Notes: generated from the letters alone by a model not told the origin. Counted from the stretch's first letter, positions 1 through 5,239 are shown. The stretch is 5,925 nucleotides of DNA from an uncultured Traorella sp. (GCA_945938205.1 CAMEUL010000098.1:1-5925); one strand, 5' to 3'. Made by a program: numbers and translations.

Positions 1-933
1 GTTGTTGGAGAAAGATATAAAGGAAAAGTTGAATACTGGTTGACTTTCAATGAAATCAACTGTCTGGAATTTGGTGGCTGGATGGCTGCCGGAATTCCTA
101 GCAAAGATCCTCAGGTAATGGCAGATGCGGCAAAACATCAGTTATTGGCCAGTGCCAAGGCAGTCCAGATCTTACATGAAATTGATCCAAACAACAAAGT
201 TGGAAACATGATTGGATATGGGGTAGTTTATCCATTAACATGTAATCCTAATGATATTCTTAAAACATGGCAAAACTTCAATGGATGCTACTTCTACAGT
301 GATGTACAGGCCAGAGGATATTATCCAAGCTATAAGTTAAAGGAATATGAAAGAGAAGGCATCAACTTCTCACTCACAGAAGAAGAAAAAGAAACACTGA
401 AAAACGGTACTGTGGATTTCATCAGTTTCTCTTACTATATGACCAACTGTGTATCAACTGATCCAAAGGTATTAGCTGATCAGGGTGGAAACATGATGTT
501 TGGAGTCAAGAATCCTTACTTGAAAGCCAGTGACTGGGGATGGCAGATCGATCCAGTTGGACTCAGAATTGCTTTAAATTATATGTATGACCGTTATCAG
601 TTGCCACTGATGGTCGTAGAAAACGGATTAGGTGCTCAGGATGTTGTGGAAGCTGATGGAAGCATTCATGATTCCTATCGTATTGATTACCTCAGAAGCC
701 ATATCGAAGAAATGGGGAAAGCCATCAATGAAGATGGTGTAGAACTCTGGGGTTATACTCCTTGGGGATGTATTGACTTAGTGAGTGCTTCAACAGGAGA
801 AATGCACAAGCGTTATGGATTTGTCTATGTAGACTACCAGGATGACAAAACAGGAGAAGGAGATAGAAGCAGAAAAGATTCCTTCTACTGGTACAAGAAA
901 GTCATCGAAACTAACGGTGACGATCTAAAATAA
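1..933 (+). CDS. 6-phospho-beta-glucosidase, glycoside hydrolase family 1 (5' end missing)
   Basis: The reading frame is open from base 1 and ends at TAA 931-933, giving 310 residues. GH1 enzymes of this type are about 470-480 residues, so roughly the first third lies outside the window; the internal TTG at 40 is not the true start. Visible GH1 landmarks, numbered from base 1, are the acid/base Glu18 in TFNEIN, the nucleophile Glu207 in VVENG, and TPWGCIDLVSAS followed by Ser264-x5-Lys270-x-Tyr272. That last signature binds the sugar 6-phosphate and separates phospho-glucosidases from plain beta-glucosidases. By family knowledge the enzyme is cytoplasmic and cleaves phosphorylated beta-glucosides such as cellobiose-6-P, arbutin-6-P or salicin-6-P after PTS import, releasing glucose-6-P or the aglycone. 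It resembles the BglA/AscB group; I cannot choose a paralogue name. A PTS permease or antiterminator gene upstream would be expected but is not visible. The gene is the last of its transcription unit, with a terminator 27 nt after the stop. Confidence 0.95.
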   Translation, partial: VVGERYKGKVEYWLTFNEINCLEFGGWMAAGIPSKDPQVMADAAKHQLLASAKAVQILHEIDPNNKVGNMIGYGVVYPLTCNPNDILKTWQNFNGCYFYSDVQARGYYPSYKLKEYEREGINFSLTEEEKETLKNGTVDFISFSYYMTNCVSTDPKVLADQGGNMMFGVKNPYLKASDWGWQIDPVGLRIALNYMYDRYQLPLMVVENGLGAQDVVEADGSIHDSYRIDYLRSHIEEMGKAINEDGVELWGYTPWGCIDLVSASTGEMHKRYGFVYVDYQDDKTGEGDRSRKDSFYWYKKVIETNGDDLK

Positions 934-959
934 ATAATAAAAGATAAAGTATATACAAG

Positions 960-1011
960 AAAAAAGGCTATAAAACTAGTTGTATAACTCTAGGACATAT
1001 AGCCTTTTTTT
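960..1011. terminator. Bidirectional intrinsic terminator between convergent genes
   Basis: Bases 960-972 (six A then GGCTATA) pair perfectly with 998-1010 (TATAGCC then T6), a 13-bp stem with T7 (1005-1011) on the + strand and T6 on the - strand. The loop has a small inner stem, AGTT 978-981 with AACT 986-989. It sits 27 nt after the GH1 stop and 10 nt after the stop of the 85-aa membrane protein gene on the other strand, so it can end both convergent units. The core has only three G-C pairs, but the uridine tracts are strong. Confidence 0.88.
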
Positions 1012-1020
1012 GCTATCTAA

Positions 1021-1278
1021 TTATTTTTTTACCTGTTTTTTCATGATCATAAAAAGGATGAATGATATAAACAGTCCAATCAAGGCGATTATATTGATAG
1101 TTGAAATTGGGTAAAATGTTTCTTTATGGTATATCAAATTCATGATTAATATCGAAAGACAAATGGTCAGTATAATTTGATACGCGAGTTTAATTCCTTT
1201 ACTGTACTGCATTCCAAACACACACTCCATATGAAACCACAAAACCAGATCCAAAAGATATACCAAAAGAACCAACAC
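1021..1278 (-). CDS. Small multi-pass membrane protein, candidate immunity protein
   Basis: I recognise no family. The 85-residue frame begins at GTG 1278 and ends at TAA 1021-1023. It is almost entirely hydrophobic: a leading segment at about residues 2-16, clear membrane spans at about 31-50 and 58-79, and a basic tail (KKQVKK) that should face the cytoplasm. The GTG has an excellent ribosome binding site, AAAGGAG, 6 nt upstream (about 1285-1291). That start lies inside the upstream gene and makes the two frames overlap by 80 nt. A more conservative start is ATG 1212 (residue 23), with GGAG at 1225-1228 about 12 nt upstream; this gives a 63-aa two-span protein overlapping by only 14 nt. Small membrane proteins coupled directly behind a secreted peptide gene commonly give self-protection against a bacteriocin. 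That role is inferred from context and topology alone. A terminator follows 10 nt after the stop. Confidence 0.6.
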   Translation of the reverse strand: MLVLLVYLLDLVLWFHMECVFGMQYSKGIKLAYQIILTICLSILIMNLIYHKETFYPISTINIIALIGLFISFILFMIMKKQVKK

Positions 1279-1585
1279 TAAATACTCCTTTTGCTATCCA
1301 AATCGTAATTTCTGATAGTGCTGAGCTCCCCAAGCTAGGGAAAAGAGCTTCGATGGCACATTTCTGAGCGATTTGAGAATCCCCTTTAGGACCATAATCA
1401 GGATGTTGAAAAAACCATTCTTCTGTTCCCGGTTGTGGATTTGGATTTCCAGGCCACCAACGTGATTGGATAAGAACATCATTATTTGTATTCGCATCAT
1501 TTGAACTAGCATAAACATTGGTTGAACTTGTACACATTACAAATAATGATAAAACAGCAAAACATGATAATAATTTCTTTGTCAT
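1199..1585 (-). CDS. Sec-secreted small protein, candidate bacteriocin or toxin precursor
   Basis: This 128-residue protein matches no family I can name. ATG 1585 is supported by AGGGAG (1594-1599) with 8-nt spacing. Residues 1-26 form a signal peptide: K3K4, a hydrophobic core, and a V-Y-A cleavage site before S27. Cys18 is preceded by Met and does not make a lipobox. Residues 27-75 are polar and rich in Asn, Pro and Trp (NPNPQPG, two WW/WF pairs), resembling a linker or propeptide. Residues 76-128 are hydrophobic and Gly/Ser-rich, with SVGSFGISFGSGFVVSYG near 103-120, bracketed by the only two cysteines of the mature protein, Cys76 and Cys122, which could form a disulfide. Signal, polar region and hydrophobic two-Cys tail recall Sec-exported pore-forming bacteriocins and SdpC-like killing factors in architecture, not in alignable sequence. 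The overlapping downstream membrane protein fits an immunity partner. The existence of the gene is well supported; the function is inference. Confidence 0.8.
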   Translation of the reverse strand: MTKKLLSCFAVLSLFVMCTSSTNVYASSNDANTNNDVLIQSRWWPGNPNPQPGTEEWFFQHPDYGPKGDSQIAQKCAIEALFPSLGSSALSEITIWIAKGVFSVGSFGISFGSGFVVSYGVCVWNAVQ

Positions 1586-1615
1586 CTAAATTTCTCCCTT
1601 CATTTTTATATTACC

Positions 1616-1644
1616 ATTATAAAAATTATAGATATCATTGACAA
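1616..1644 (-). promoter_or_regulatory. Sigma-A-type promoter for the secreted protein/membrane protein pair
   Basis: Read on the - strand, the -35 box is TTGTCA (1644-1639, 5 of 6 to consensus), the spacer is exactly 17 nt, and the -10 box is TATAAT (1621-1616, 6 of 6). Transcription should start near 1609, leaving a leader of about 24 nt that contains the ribosome binding site. A second TATAAT at 1630-1625 has no good -35 partner. This is the best promoter in the window and suggests strong basal expression unless it is repressed. Confidence 0.75.
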
Positions 1645-1692
1645 CACATTTCTGGCTTTTCATTTCTCATGTTTTATACAAATTTATTTCTT

Positions 1693-1711
1693 GATAATGA
1701 GAATCATTTAT
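1693..1711. promoter_or_regulatory. Fur-box-like palindrome
   Basis: By my alignment, the 19 bases here match the classical Fur consensus GATAATGATAATCATTATC at 15 positions; the mismatches are at position 9 and the last three bases. The core AATGA-GAA-TCATT is a perfect 5-bp inverted repeat. It lies about 50 nt upstream of the -35 box of the secreted-protein promoter, and just upstream of a second possible -10 (TATAAA, 1678-1673) whose -35 region would fall inside it. Binding by Fur or a relative (PerR, Zur) is inferred from similarity only. Confidence 0.4.
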
Positions 1712-1718
1712 GACTGAA

Positions 1719-1742
1719 ACAGTTATCGACTAGATAAACTGT
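1719..1742 (-). terminator. Hairpin downstream of the 175-aa gene, weak terminator candidate
   Basis: ACAGTTATC (1719-1727) pairs with GATAAACTGT (1733-1742) with one bulged A, a 9-bp stem around a 5-nt loop. It lies 54 nt past the stop of the 175-aa gene. On the - strand only TT follows the stem, so it lacks a real U-tract. It could be a poor terminator or an mRNA-end processing hairpin. No better terminator is visible between this unit and the next promoter. Confidence 0.25.
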
Positions 1743-1795
1743 ACAATAAACATACTGAATGTCTATATTACAAATAATAGAACTGTCATCTTTTT

Positions 1796-2323
1796 TTACT
1801 GAAGTTTTAGCTGCTCTTTGAATAAACTGATTGCTAATGAAAAATCCTTCAATTTTGTGAAGTATTCCTTTTGTAAGTCTGAAAAGATAATCTGATCCTC
1901 CACTTCTTCCAACATGCCCAAACTCATTCCACAAATCACATAAGCATTGTCAACAATAGGACCTTCATAAGGATCCAAAAACAAGAGATAATTGTGATCA
2001 GTTTCTAGCATTGGATACCTAGAACTGACTGTTTGAAGTATTTTGATTGGCTGATCAATTAGAACATTATCTCCTCTTACAATATCCTCAACACTTACTT
2101 CATATAAAACAAAATCAGTACCCAGATATTGAATATCATGATCTTTTCTCACATGTGATACTTCAACAATGCTTTGTGCTTTATCTAATAAATCCTGATC
2201 ATTTAAATAATCAGCAGAAGGTTTGACTAAGCTTTCTTGTTTTCTATTGTAATCCCAATAGATAAAACCAGCACCTACAAAGCATAACAGTATGACCAAA
2301 ATGAAAACTTTCTTTTTGTTCAT
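1796..2323 (-). CDS. Membrane-anchored extracytoplasmic protein of unknown function
   Basis: The protein is 175 residues; I cannot assign it with certainty. ATG 2323 follows GGAGG (2330-2334) at 6 nt. The N-terminus has K3K4K5 followed by a membrane span at about residues 6-22. Cys14 lacks a lipobox, so this is a signal anchor or an uncleaved signal peptide with the rest outside. The outer part alternates beta-like hydrophobic strands: LYEVSVEDIVRGD (about 73-85), a proline/tyrosine turn, YLLFLDPYEG (112-121) and YVICGMSLGML (128-138). This spacing of a 'V-x-V-x-x-I-x-x-G' strand, then 'YLLFL', then 'Y-V-I-x-G' is reminiscent of uncharacterised Bacillota extracytoplasmic proteins, a resemblance recalled by eye. 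The gene is the second of a two-gene unit, starting 13 nt after the stop of the lipoprotein gene, with its ribosome binding site filling the gap. Confidence 0.82.
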   Translation of the reverse strand: MNKKKVFILVILLCFVGAGFIYWDYNRKQESLVKPSADYLNDQDLLDKAQSIVEVSHVRKDHDIQYLGTDFVLYEVSVEDIVRGDNVLIDQPIKILQTVSSRYPMLETDHNYLLFLDPYEGPIVDNAYVICGMSLGMLEEVEDQIIFSDLQKEYFTKLKDFSLAISLFKEQLKLQ

Positions 2324-2336
2324 AGTATTCCTCCAT

Positions 2337-2735
2337 CTATTTCAGTTTAAATTCATCAAAATCTTCGCCTGCAAGATAGATTCTTTCTCCATATTGGTCT
2401 TTAATGATAAATTCCGAGATTCCTTTTCCCAAATATTCTTCTTTGACATCAATTTCTTTATCAAAATATTTAATTTCTTTGGATTTAAAAGAAACTGTTT
2501 CTGAATAAATTAATTCTTTTTCAGAATCCTGATCCTTCTGTGAATAAAATTCAAGTACCACTTCTTCAAGTACATCTTCTTTTTCATTTTGGATCTTATA
2601 ACTTAACAGATGATTACTTAAGAAGAGATAGTCAATTTGATAATCACTTTTGACAGCTTCTGGTTTTGTGGAACAACCAACGATAAGAATCAAAAAGCAA
2701 GCAACAAGAATATTTCTTAATAATTTAGATTTCAT
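2337..2735 (-). CDS. Small predicted lipoprotein of unknown function
   Basis: The protein is 132 residues and no family is recognised. I chose ATG 2735 because TGAGGA (2747-2752) lies 11 nt upstream. A GTG at 2753 in the same frame overlaps that binding site and would put six non-signal residues before the basic start, so it is rejected. The N-terminus is MKSKLLRN, then a hydrophobic core, then the lipobox I18-V19-G20-C21, so Cys21 is the expected lipidation site after signal peptidase II cleavage. The mature domain of about 110 residues is acidic and Lys/Glu-rich, with alternating beta-type segments and no cysteine after the anchor. It is the first gene of a unit with the 175-aa anchored protein, suggesting that the two act together at the outer face of the membrane. 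Its leader contains a hairpin and a 15-codon open frame. Confidence 0.82.
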   Translation of the reverse strand: MKSKLLRNILVACFLILIVGCSTKPEAVKSDYQIDYLFLSNHLLSYKIQNEKEDVLEEVVLEFYSQKDQDSEKELIYSETVSFKSKEIKYFDKEIDVKEEYLGKGISEFIIKDQYGERIYLAGEDFDEFKLK

Positions 2736-2779
2736 TTTAATACCAATCCTCACATATTTAATTTCATATTATTTGTTTT

Positions 2780-2816
2780 TCGTTTCCTCATAAAGATTAA
2801 ACTTTACAGGAAACGA
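2780..2816 (-). promoter_or_regulatory. Long hairpin in the leader of the lipoprotein unit
   Basis: TCGTTTCCT (2780-2788) pairs perfectly with AGGAAACGA (2808-2816). After a 2/1-nt internal bulge, TAAAG (2791-2795) pairs with CTTTA (2802-2806), closing a 6-nt loop (2796-2801). Neither strand carries a T-tract beyond the stem, so this is not a normal intrinsic terminator. It begins about 45 nt upstream of the lipoprotein ATG. It may be an RNA control element, a stabilising 5' hairpin or a protein-binding inverted repeat. Confidence 0.5.
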
Positions 2817-2844
2817 CAGTTACAATTTTGATCACTTTTTTCAT
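2797..2844 (-). CDS. Possible 15-aa leader peptide or gene-start remnant
   Basis: A short frame, MKKVIKIVTVVSCKV, runs from ATG 2844 to TAA 2797-2799. It is preceded by a purine-rich GGAAAGGGAAA whose AAAGGG (2851-2856) is 6 nt from the ATG. Its last codons lie in the 5' arm of the hairpin at 2780-2816 and its stop lies in the loop, so a translating ribosome would open that hairpin. The geometry resembles translational-attenuation leaders. Alternatively it is the surviving first codons of a decayed exported-protein gene: the site shares GAAAGGGAAAT with the start of the 200-aa gene next door. Chance is not excluded for so short a frame. Confidence 0.3.
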   Translation of the reverse strand: MKKVIKIVTVVSCKV

Positions 2845-2868
2845 AAATTTCCCTTTCCTTTATTTATT

Positions 2869-2907
2869 AATATACTAGCATATATCAAAAGTTTATCAAA
2901 GTTTGAT
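2869..2907 (-). promoter_or_regulatory. Candidate promoter and operator repeats for the lipoprotein unit
   Basis: On the - strand, TTGATA (2899-2894) and TATATT (2874-2869) form a possible -35/-10 pair, but with a long 19-nt spacer. The -35 lies inside the perfect inverted repeat ATCAAA-G-TTTGAT (2895-2907). That repeat belongs to a short tandem: ATCAAAAGTTT at 2884-2894, ATCAAAGTTT at 2895-2904, then GATGAAACT. A start near 2862 would give a leader of about 127 nt holding the 15-codon frame and the hairpin. The overlap of repeat and -35 is what an operator would look like; the promoter itself is weakly supported. Confidence 0.35.
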
Positions 2908-2936
2908 GAAACTATGAATAATTTCACTAGTATGAA

Positions 2937-3539
2937 TTAAGAATAAACTAAAATTTCATTTATAAAATTCAAACAGGCATCTAATTCATTTGAACGAATT
3001 ACTTGTTCACTTTTATGATATACAAATTTTCGATTATCTGGTGAAATGATTTCAATTTTATATTTGATATTATCTTTATAAAAATCAAATACATAAATCG
3101 GTAAATATTCATCTTTTTCTAAATTATCTAAACCTACTACTGGATTTGTAAGCAACTTGACTGAAATATCCATATTATTGCTTACAATATCCTGTTGGAG
3201 CATTTCTTTTCTATGTATATTAGCAAAAGATAAATTTAAATTGATGAATTCATTACCATGTGTTGCGTAAATAACTACAGATGTCATATCTGGATAATGA
3301 ATTTCATTAACATAACTGTTAGTAATTACCAGTAAAGGTTCTTTCTTATTAATGATTGTATTTTTCTCATATTTGACATATTTCCAGTTTTCATCTTTTA
3401 GGTTTAATCGATATTCTCTTTGTATGCTTTGAAAAACTTCATTTTTTAAGCATTCAGTTGAATAAGCATAATACTGAAAAATGATAGTTACTGTTACAAT
3501 TATAATAGAAAATAAAATAAATTTATGTTTCTTTCTCAT
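2937..3539 (-). CDS. Membrane-anchored protein of unknown function
   Basis: The protein is 200 residues and no family is recognised. The frame is open upstream to 3662, but ATG 3539 is the credible start. AAAGGG (3547-3552) lies 7 nt before it, and the protein then opens with the exported-type MRKKHK followed by a membrane span at about residues 7-24. The extra upstream residues would read through the promoter and the neighbouring terminator. Outside the membrane is a domain of about 175 residues, rich in Asn, Lys, Ile and Tyr, with alternating beta-like stretches (PLLVITNSYVNEIHYP, TSVVIYATHGNEFINLNLSF) and a helical C-terminal end (ELDACLNFINEI). The topology is as in the two anchored proteins downstream, but no sequence similarity among the three is evident by eye. 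No clear terminator follows the stop. The gene is strikingly AT-rich compared with the DUF1846 gene beside it. Confidence 0.78.
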   Translation of the reverse strand: MRKKHKFILFSIIIVTVTIIFQYYAYSTECLKNEVFQSIQREYRLNLKDENWKYVKYEKNTIINKKEPLLVITNSYVNEIHYPDMTSVVIYATHGNEFINLNLSFANIHRKEMLQQDIVSNNMDISVKLLTNPVVGLDNLEKDEYLPIYVFDFYKDNIKYKIEIISPDNRKFVYHKSEQVIRSNELDACLNFINEILVYS

Positions 3540-3564
3540 AACATTTCCCTTTCGTTCTTCTATT

Positions 3565-3575
3565 ATTATATTATC
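3565..3575 (-). promoter_or_regulatory. -10 region for the 200-aa anchored protein gene
   Basis: On the - strand GATAAT (3575-3570) runs directly into TATAAT (3570-3565), a perfect -10 hexamer 25 nt upstream of ATG 3539. No convincing -35 is found at 16-18 nt from either box. The run of seven Cs read on this strand (3617-3611) lies further upstream. The promoter may rely on an activator or on the A/T-rich context. Confidence 0.45.
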
Positions 3576-3639
3576 ATGGTTCTTTGGTTTATGGAAGACT
3601 TGTGGAAAAAGGGGGGGATGATATAATAAATTAGTTAAT

Positions 3640-3663
3640 AAAAAAATGGTGATGATCACCATT
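3640..3663 (-). terminator. Intrinsic terminator of the DUF1846 gene
   Basis: Read on the - strand, ATGGTG (3662-3657) pairs with CACCAT (3651-3646) around ATCAT. The symmetry extends to ATGGTGAT-C-ATCACCAT, and T7 (3646-3640) follows. The stem begins immediately at the gene's TAA stop, so the stop codon abuts the hairpin. This separates the DUF1846 gene from the small-protein block transcribed in the same direction. Confidence 0.87.
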
Positions 3664-5144
3664 TATTTATGATATAACTTTTTGGTTTGATAAACAGGTT
3701 CACAAGTTAAGTGAATGCCCAGTTTTCTAAATACATTCAGATCGACATCACTGAGGATGACACTGGAATGTGCCTGACAGTTTTTCAGCTTATGTAACTG
3801 TTTGAAAGCTGTATGACTGATAGGATTGGTAGTTGCCGCAATAGATAAGGCTATCAATACTTCATCCACATGAAGACGAGGATTGTTGTTTCCTAAGTTT
3901 TCTGTTTTCAGTTTCTGAATTGGTTCGATGATGCTTGGAGAAATCAGGAAAATATCATGATCGATTTTTCCTAACACCTTTAAGGCATTCAAGATGCAGG
4001 CACTGGCAGCTCCCAAAAGAGAAGTAGTTTTACCGGTAATGATCTGTCCATCTGGAAGTTCAATACTGCAGACAGGTTCCTTTATTTTTTCATAGCGGTC
4101 CATGCAGGCTTTGACACATTTTCTGTCTTCCACAGATGTTTCTGCCTGTGACATCAAGAGTTCGATCTTGGAGATGGTTTCTTCAGTAGAGAAGCCACGT
4201 TTGAAATCAGTTAAAGCACGATAATAACGGCGTACGATTTCTTCGCGTGAAGCCTGGCGACAAACTTCATCATCAATGATGCAGTTTCCTACCATGTTTA
4301 CTCCCATATCGGTTGGAGATTTATATGGAGAAGTTCCCATGATTTTTTCTAAGATCATATTTAATACTGGGAAGATTTCCACATCACGATTGTAATTGAC
4401 AGTAGTTGTGCCATAAGCTTCCAAATGGAAAGGGTCGATCATATTGATATCATTGAGATCCGCTGTGGCAGCTTCATAAGCTAAATTGACAGGATGCTTC
4501 AATGGAAGATTCCAGATTGGGAAGGTTTCAAACTTTGCATATCCGGCTTTGATACCGCGTTTGTTTTCATGATAGAGCTGTGAAAGACAAGTTGCCATTT
4601 TTCCACTTCCAGGTCCCGGTGCAGTAACAACAACCAAAGGACGGGAAGTTTCCACATAATCATTCTTTCCAAATCCATCTTCACTGACAATATGTTTCAC
4701 ATTATTTGGATATCCTACAATTGGATAATGTTTGGCTGTTTTAATTCCTAACTGATGCAGATGAGCAATGAATTTATCGGCACTTGGCTGATTTTGATAC
4801 TGAGAAATGATGACGCAGCCCACATACAATCCAACACCTGAGAAGGCATCGATCAGACGAAGTGTTTCATCATCATAGGTAATTCCTAAATCACTGCGGA
4901 CTTTATTCTTTTCAATATCTCCGGCATTGATAACAATTAAGATTTCCACCTGTTCTTTGATGGTTAAAAGCATTTTCAGTTTACTGTCAGGCTGGAAACC
5001 CGGCAATACACGGGATGCGTGATGATCATCGAACAGTTTGCCGCCAAACTCTAAATAGAGTTTATTGTCAAACATTGAAATACGTTCTTTAATATGTTCG
5101 CTTTGTGTTTCTAGGTACTTCTGGTTATCAAATCCAATCTTCAT
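3663..5144 (-). CDS. DUF1846 (UPF0371) family protein
   Basis: The protein is 493 residues, full length for this conserved family (about 490-505). ATG 5144 is supported by GAGGTGA (5149-5155) placed 4 nt upstream. Family-typical blocks in order: KIGFDNQKYLETQSEHI at the N-terminus, LYLEFGGKLFDDHHASRVLPGF (about 29-50), EILIVINAGDIEKNK (67-81), GFGKNDYVETSRPLVVVTAPGPGSGKMATC (157-186), then GYAKFETFPIWNLPLKHPVNLAYEAATADLND (201-232) and SPTDMGVNMVG. GPGSGK (177-182) looks like a P-loop, which suggests nucleotide or phosphate binding. That is a motif reading; as far as I recall, structures exist for the family but its reaction is not established. It should be cytosolic, as there is no signal peptide. 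It is a monocistronic unit divergent from murA. It is intact, and less AT-rich than the small genes downstream. Confidence 0.93.
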   Translation of the reverse strand: MKIGFDNQKYLETQSEHIKERISMFDNKLYLEFGGKLFDDHHASRVLPGFQPDSKLKMLLTIKEQVEILIVINAGDIEKNKVRSDLGITYDDETLRLIDAFSGVGLYVGCVIISQYQNQPSADKFIAHLHQLGIKTAKHYPIVGYPNNVKHIVSEDGFGKNDYVETSRPLVVVTAPGPGSGKMATCLSQLYHENKRGIKAGYAKFETFPIWNLPLKHPVNLAYEAATADLNDINMIDPFHLEAYGTTTVNYNRDVEIFPVLNMILEKIMGTSPYKSPTDMGVNMVGNCIIDDEVCRQASREEIVRRYYRALTDFKRGFSTEETISKIELLMSQAETSVEDRKCVKACMDRYEKIKEPVCSIELPDGQIITGKTTSLLGAASACILNALKVLGKIDHDIFLISPSIIEPIQKLKTENLGNNNPRLHVDEVLIALSIAATTNPISHTAFKQLHKLKNCQAHSSVILSDVDLNVFRKLGIHLTCEPVYQTKKLYHK

Positions 5145-5164
5145 AATTTCACCTCAACTCAAAT

Positions 5165-5173
5165 ATTTTAACA
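5165..5173 (-). promoter_or_regulatory. Extended -10 promoter candidate for the DUF1846 gene
   Basis: On the - strand TG-T-TAAAAT (5173-5165) is an extended -10 with 5 of 6 hexamer matches. The -35 at 17 nt (CTTTCA, 5193-5188) is weak, which extended -10 promoters tolerate. The start would fall near 5158, leaving a very short leader of about 14 nt that still contains the ribosome binding site. An alternative promoter further upstream cannot be excluded. Confidence 0.35.
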
Positions 5174-5239
5174 TAATTTTCAATGAATGAAAGAATAAAA
5201 TACAATTTATTCAGACTAGCATAACACTTGTAAATCATA

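Noticed and set aside
1294..1518. 74-codon - strand frame inside the secreted-protein gene
   Set aside because: It lies in an alternate frame, wholly internal, without a convincing binding site; the 128-aa frame has the signal peptide and promoter.
1704..1934. 76-codon - strand frame overlapping the end of the 175-aa gene
   Set aside because: It overlaps the real gene out of frame and continues through intergenic hairpins and the Fur-like site; no signal or domain is seen.
2292..2504. Phe-rich 70-codon frame on the + strand
   Set aside because: It is antisense to the lipoprotein and anchored-protein genes. The Phe richness only reflects Lys/Glu codons (AAA, GAA) on the other strand.
2735..2753. 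GTG 2753 as start of the lipoprotein
   Set aside because: The GTG overlaps the TGAGGA binding site that serves ATG 2735, and the signal peptide begins naturally at that ATG.
2913..2937. Repeat of TATGAAT and a TTCA/TGAA mini-stem after the 200-aa gene, considered as terminator
   Set aside because: The stem is about 4 bp, AT-only at its ends, and has no U-tract.
3540..3662. N-terminal extension of the 200-aa protein by 41 codons up to base 3662
   Set aside because: It would run through the TATAAT box and into the terminator of the DUF1846 gene. ATG 3539 has its own ribosome binding site and starts a typical signal anchor.
4499..4690. Open frame on the - strand within the DUF1846 gene
   Set aside because: It is a frame-shifted shadow of strongly conserved DUF1846 codons with no ribosome binding site of note.
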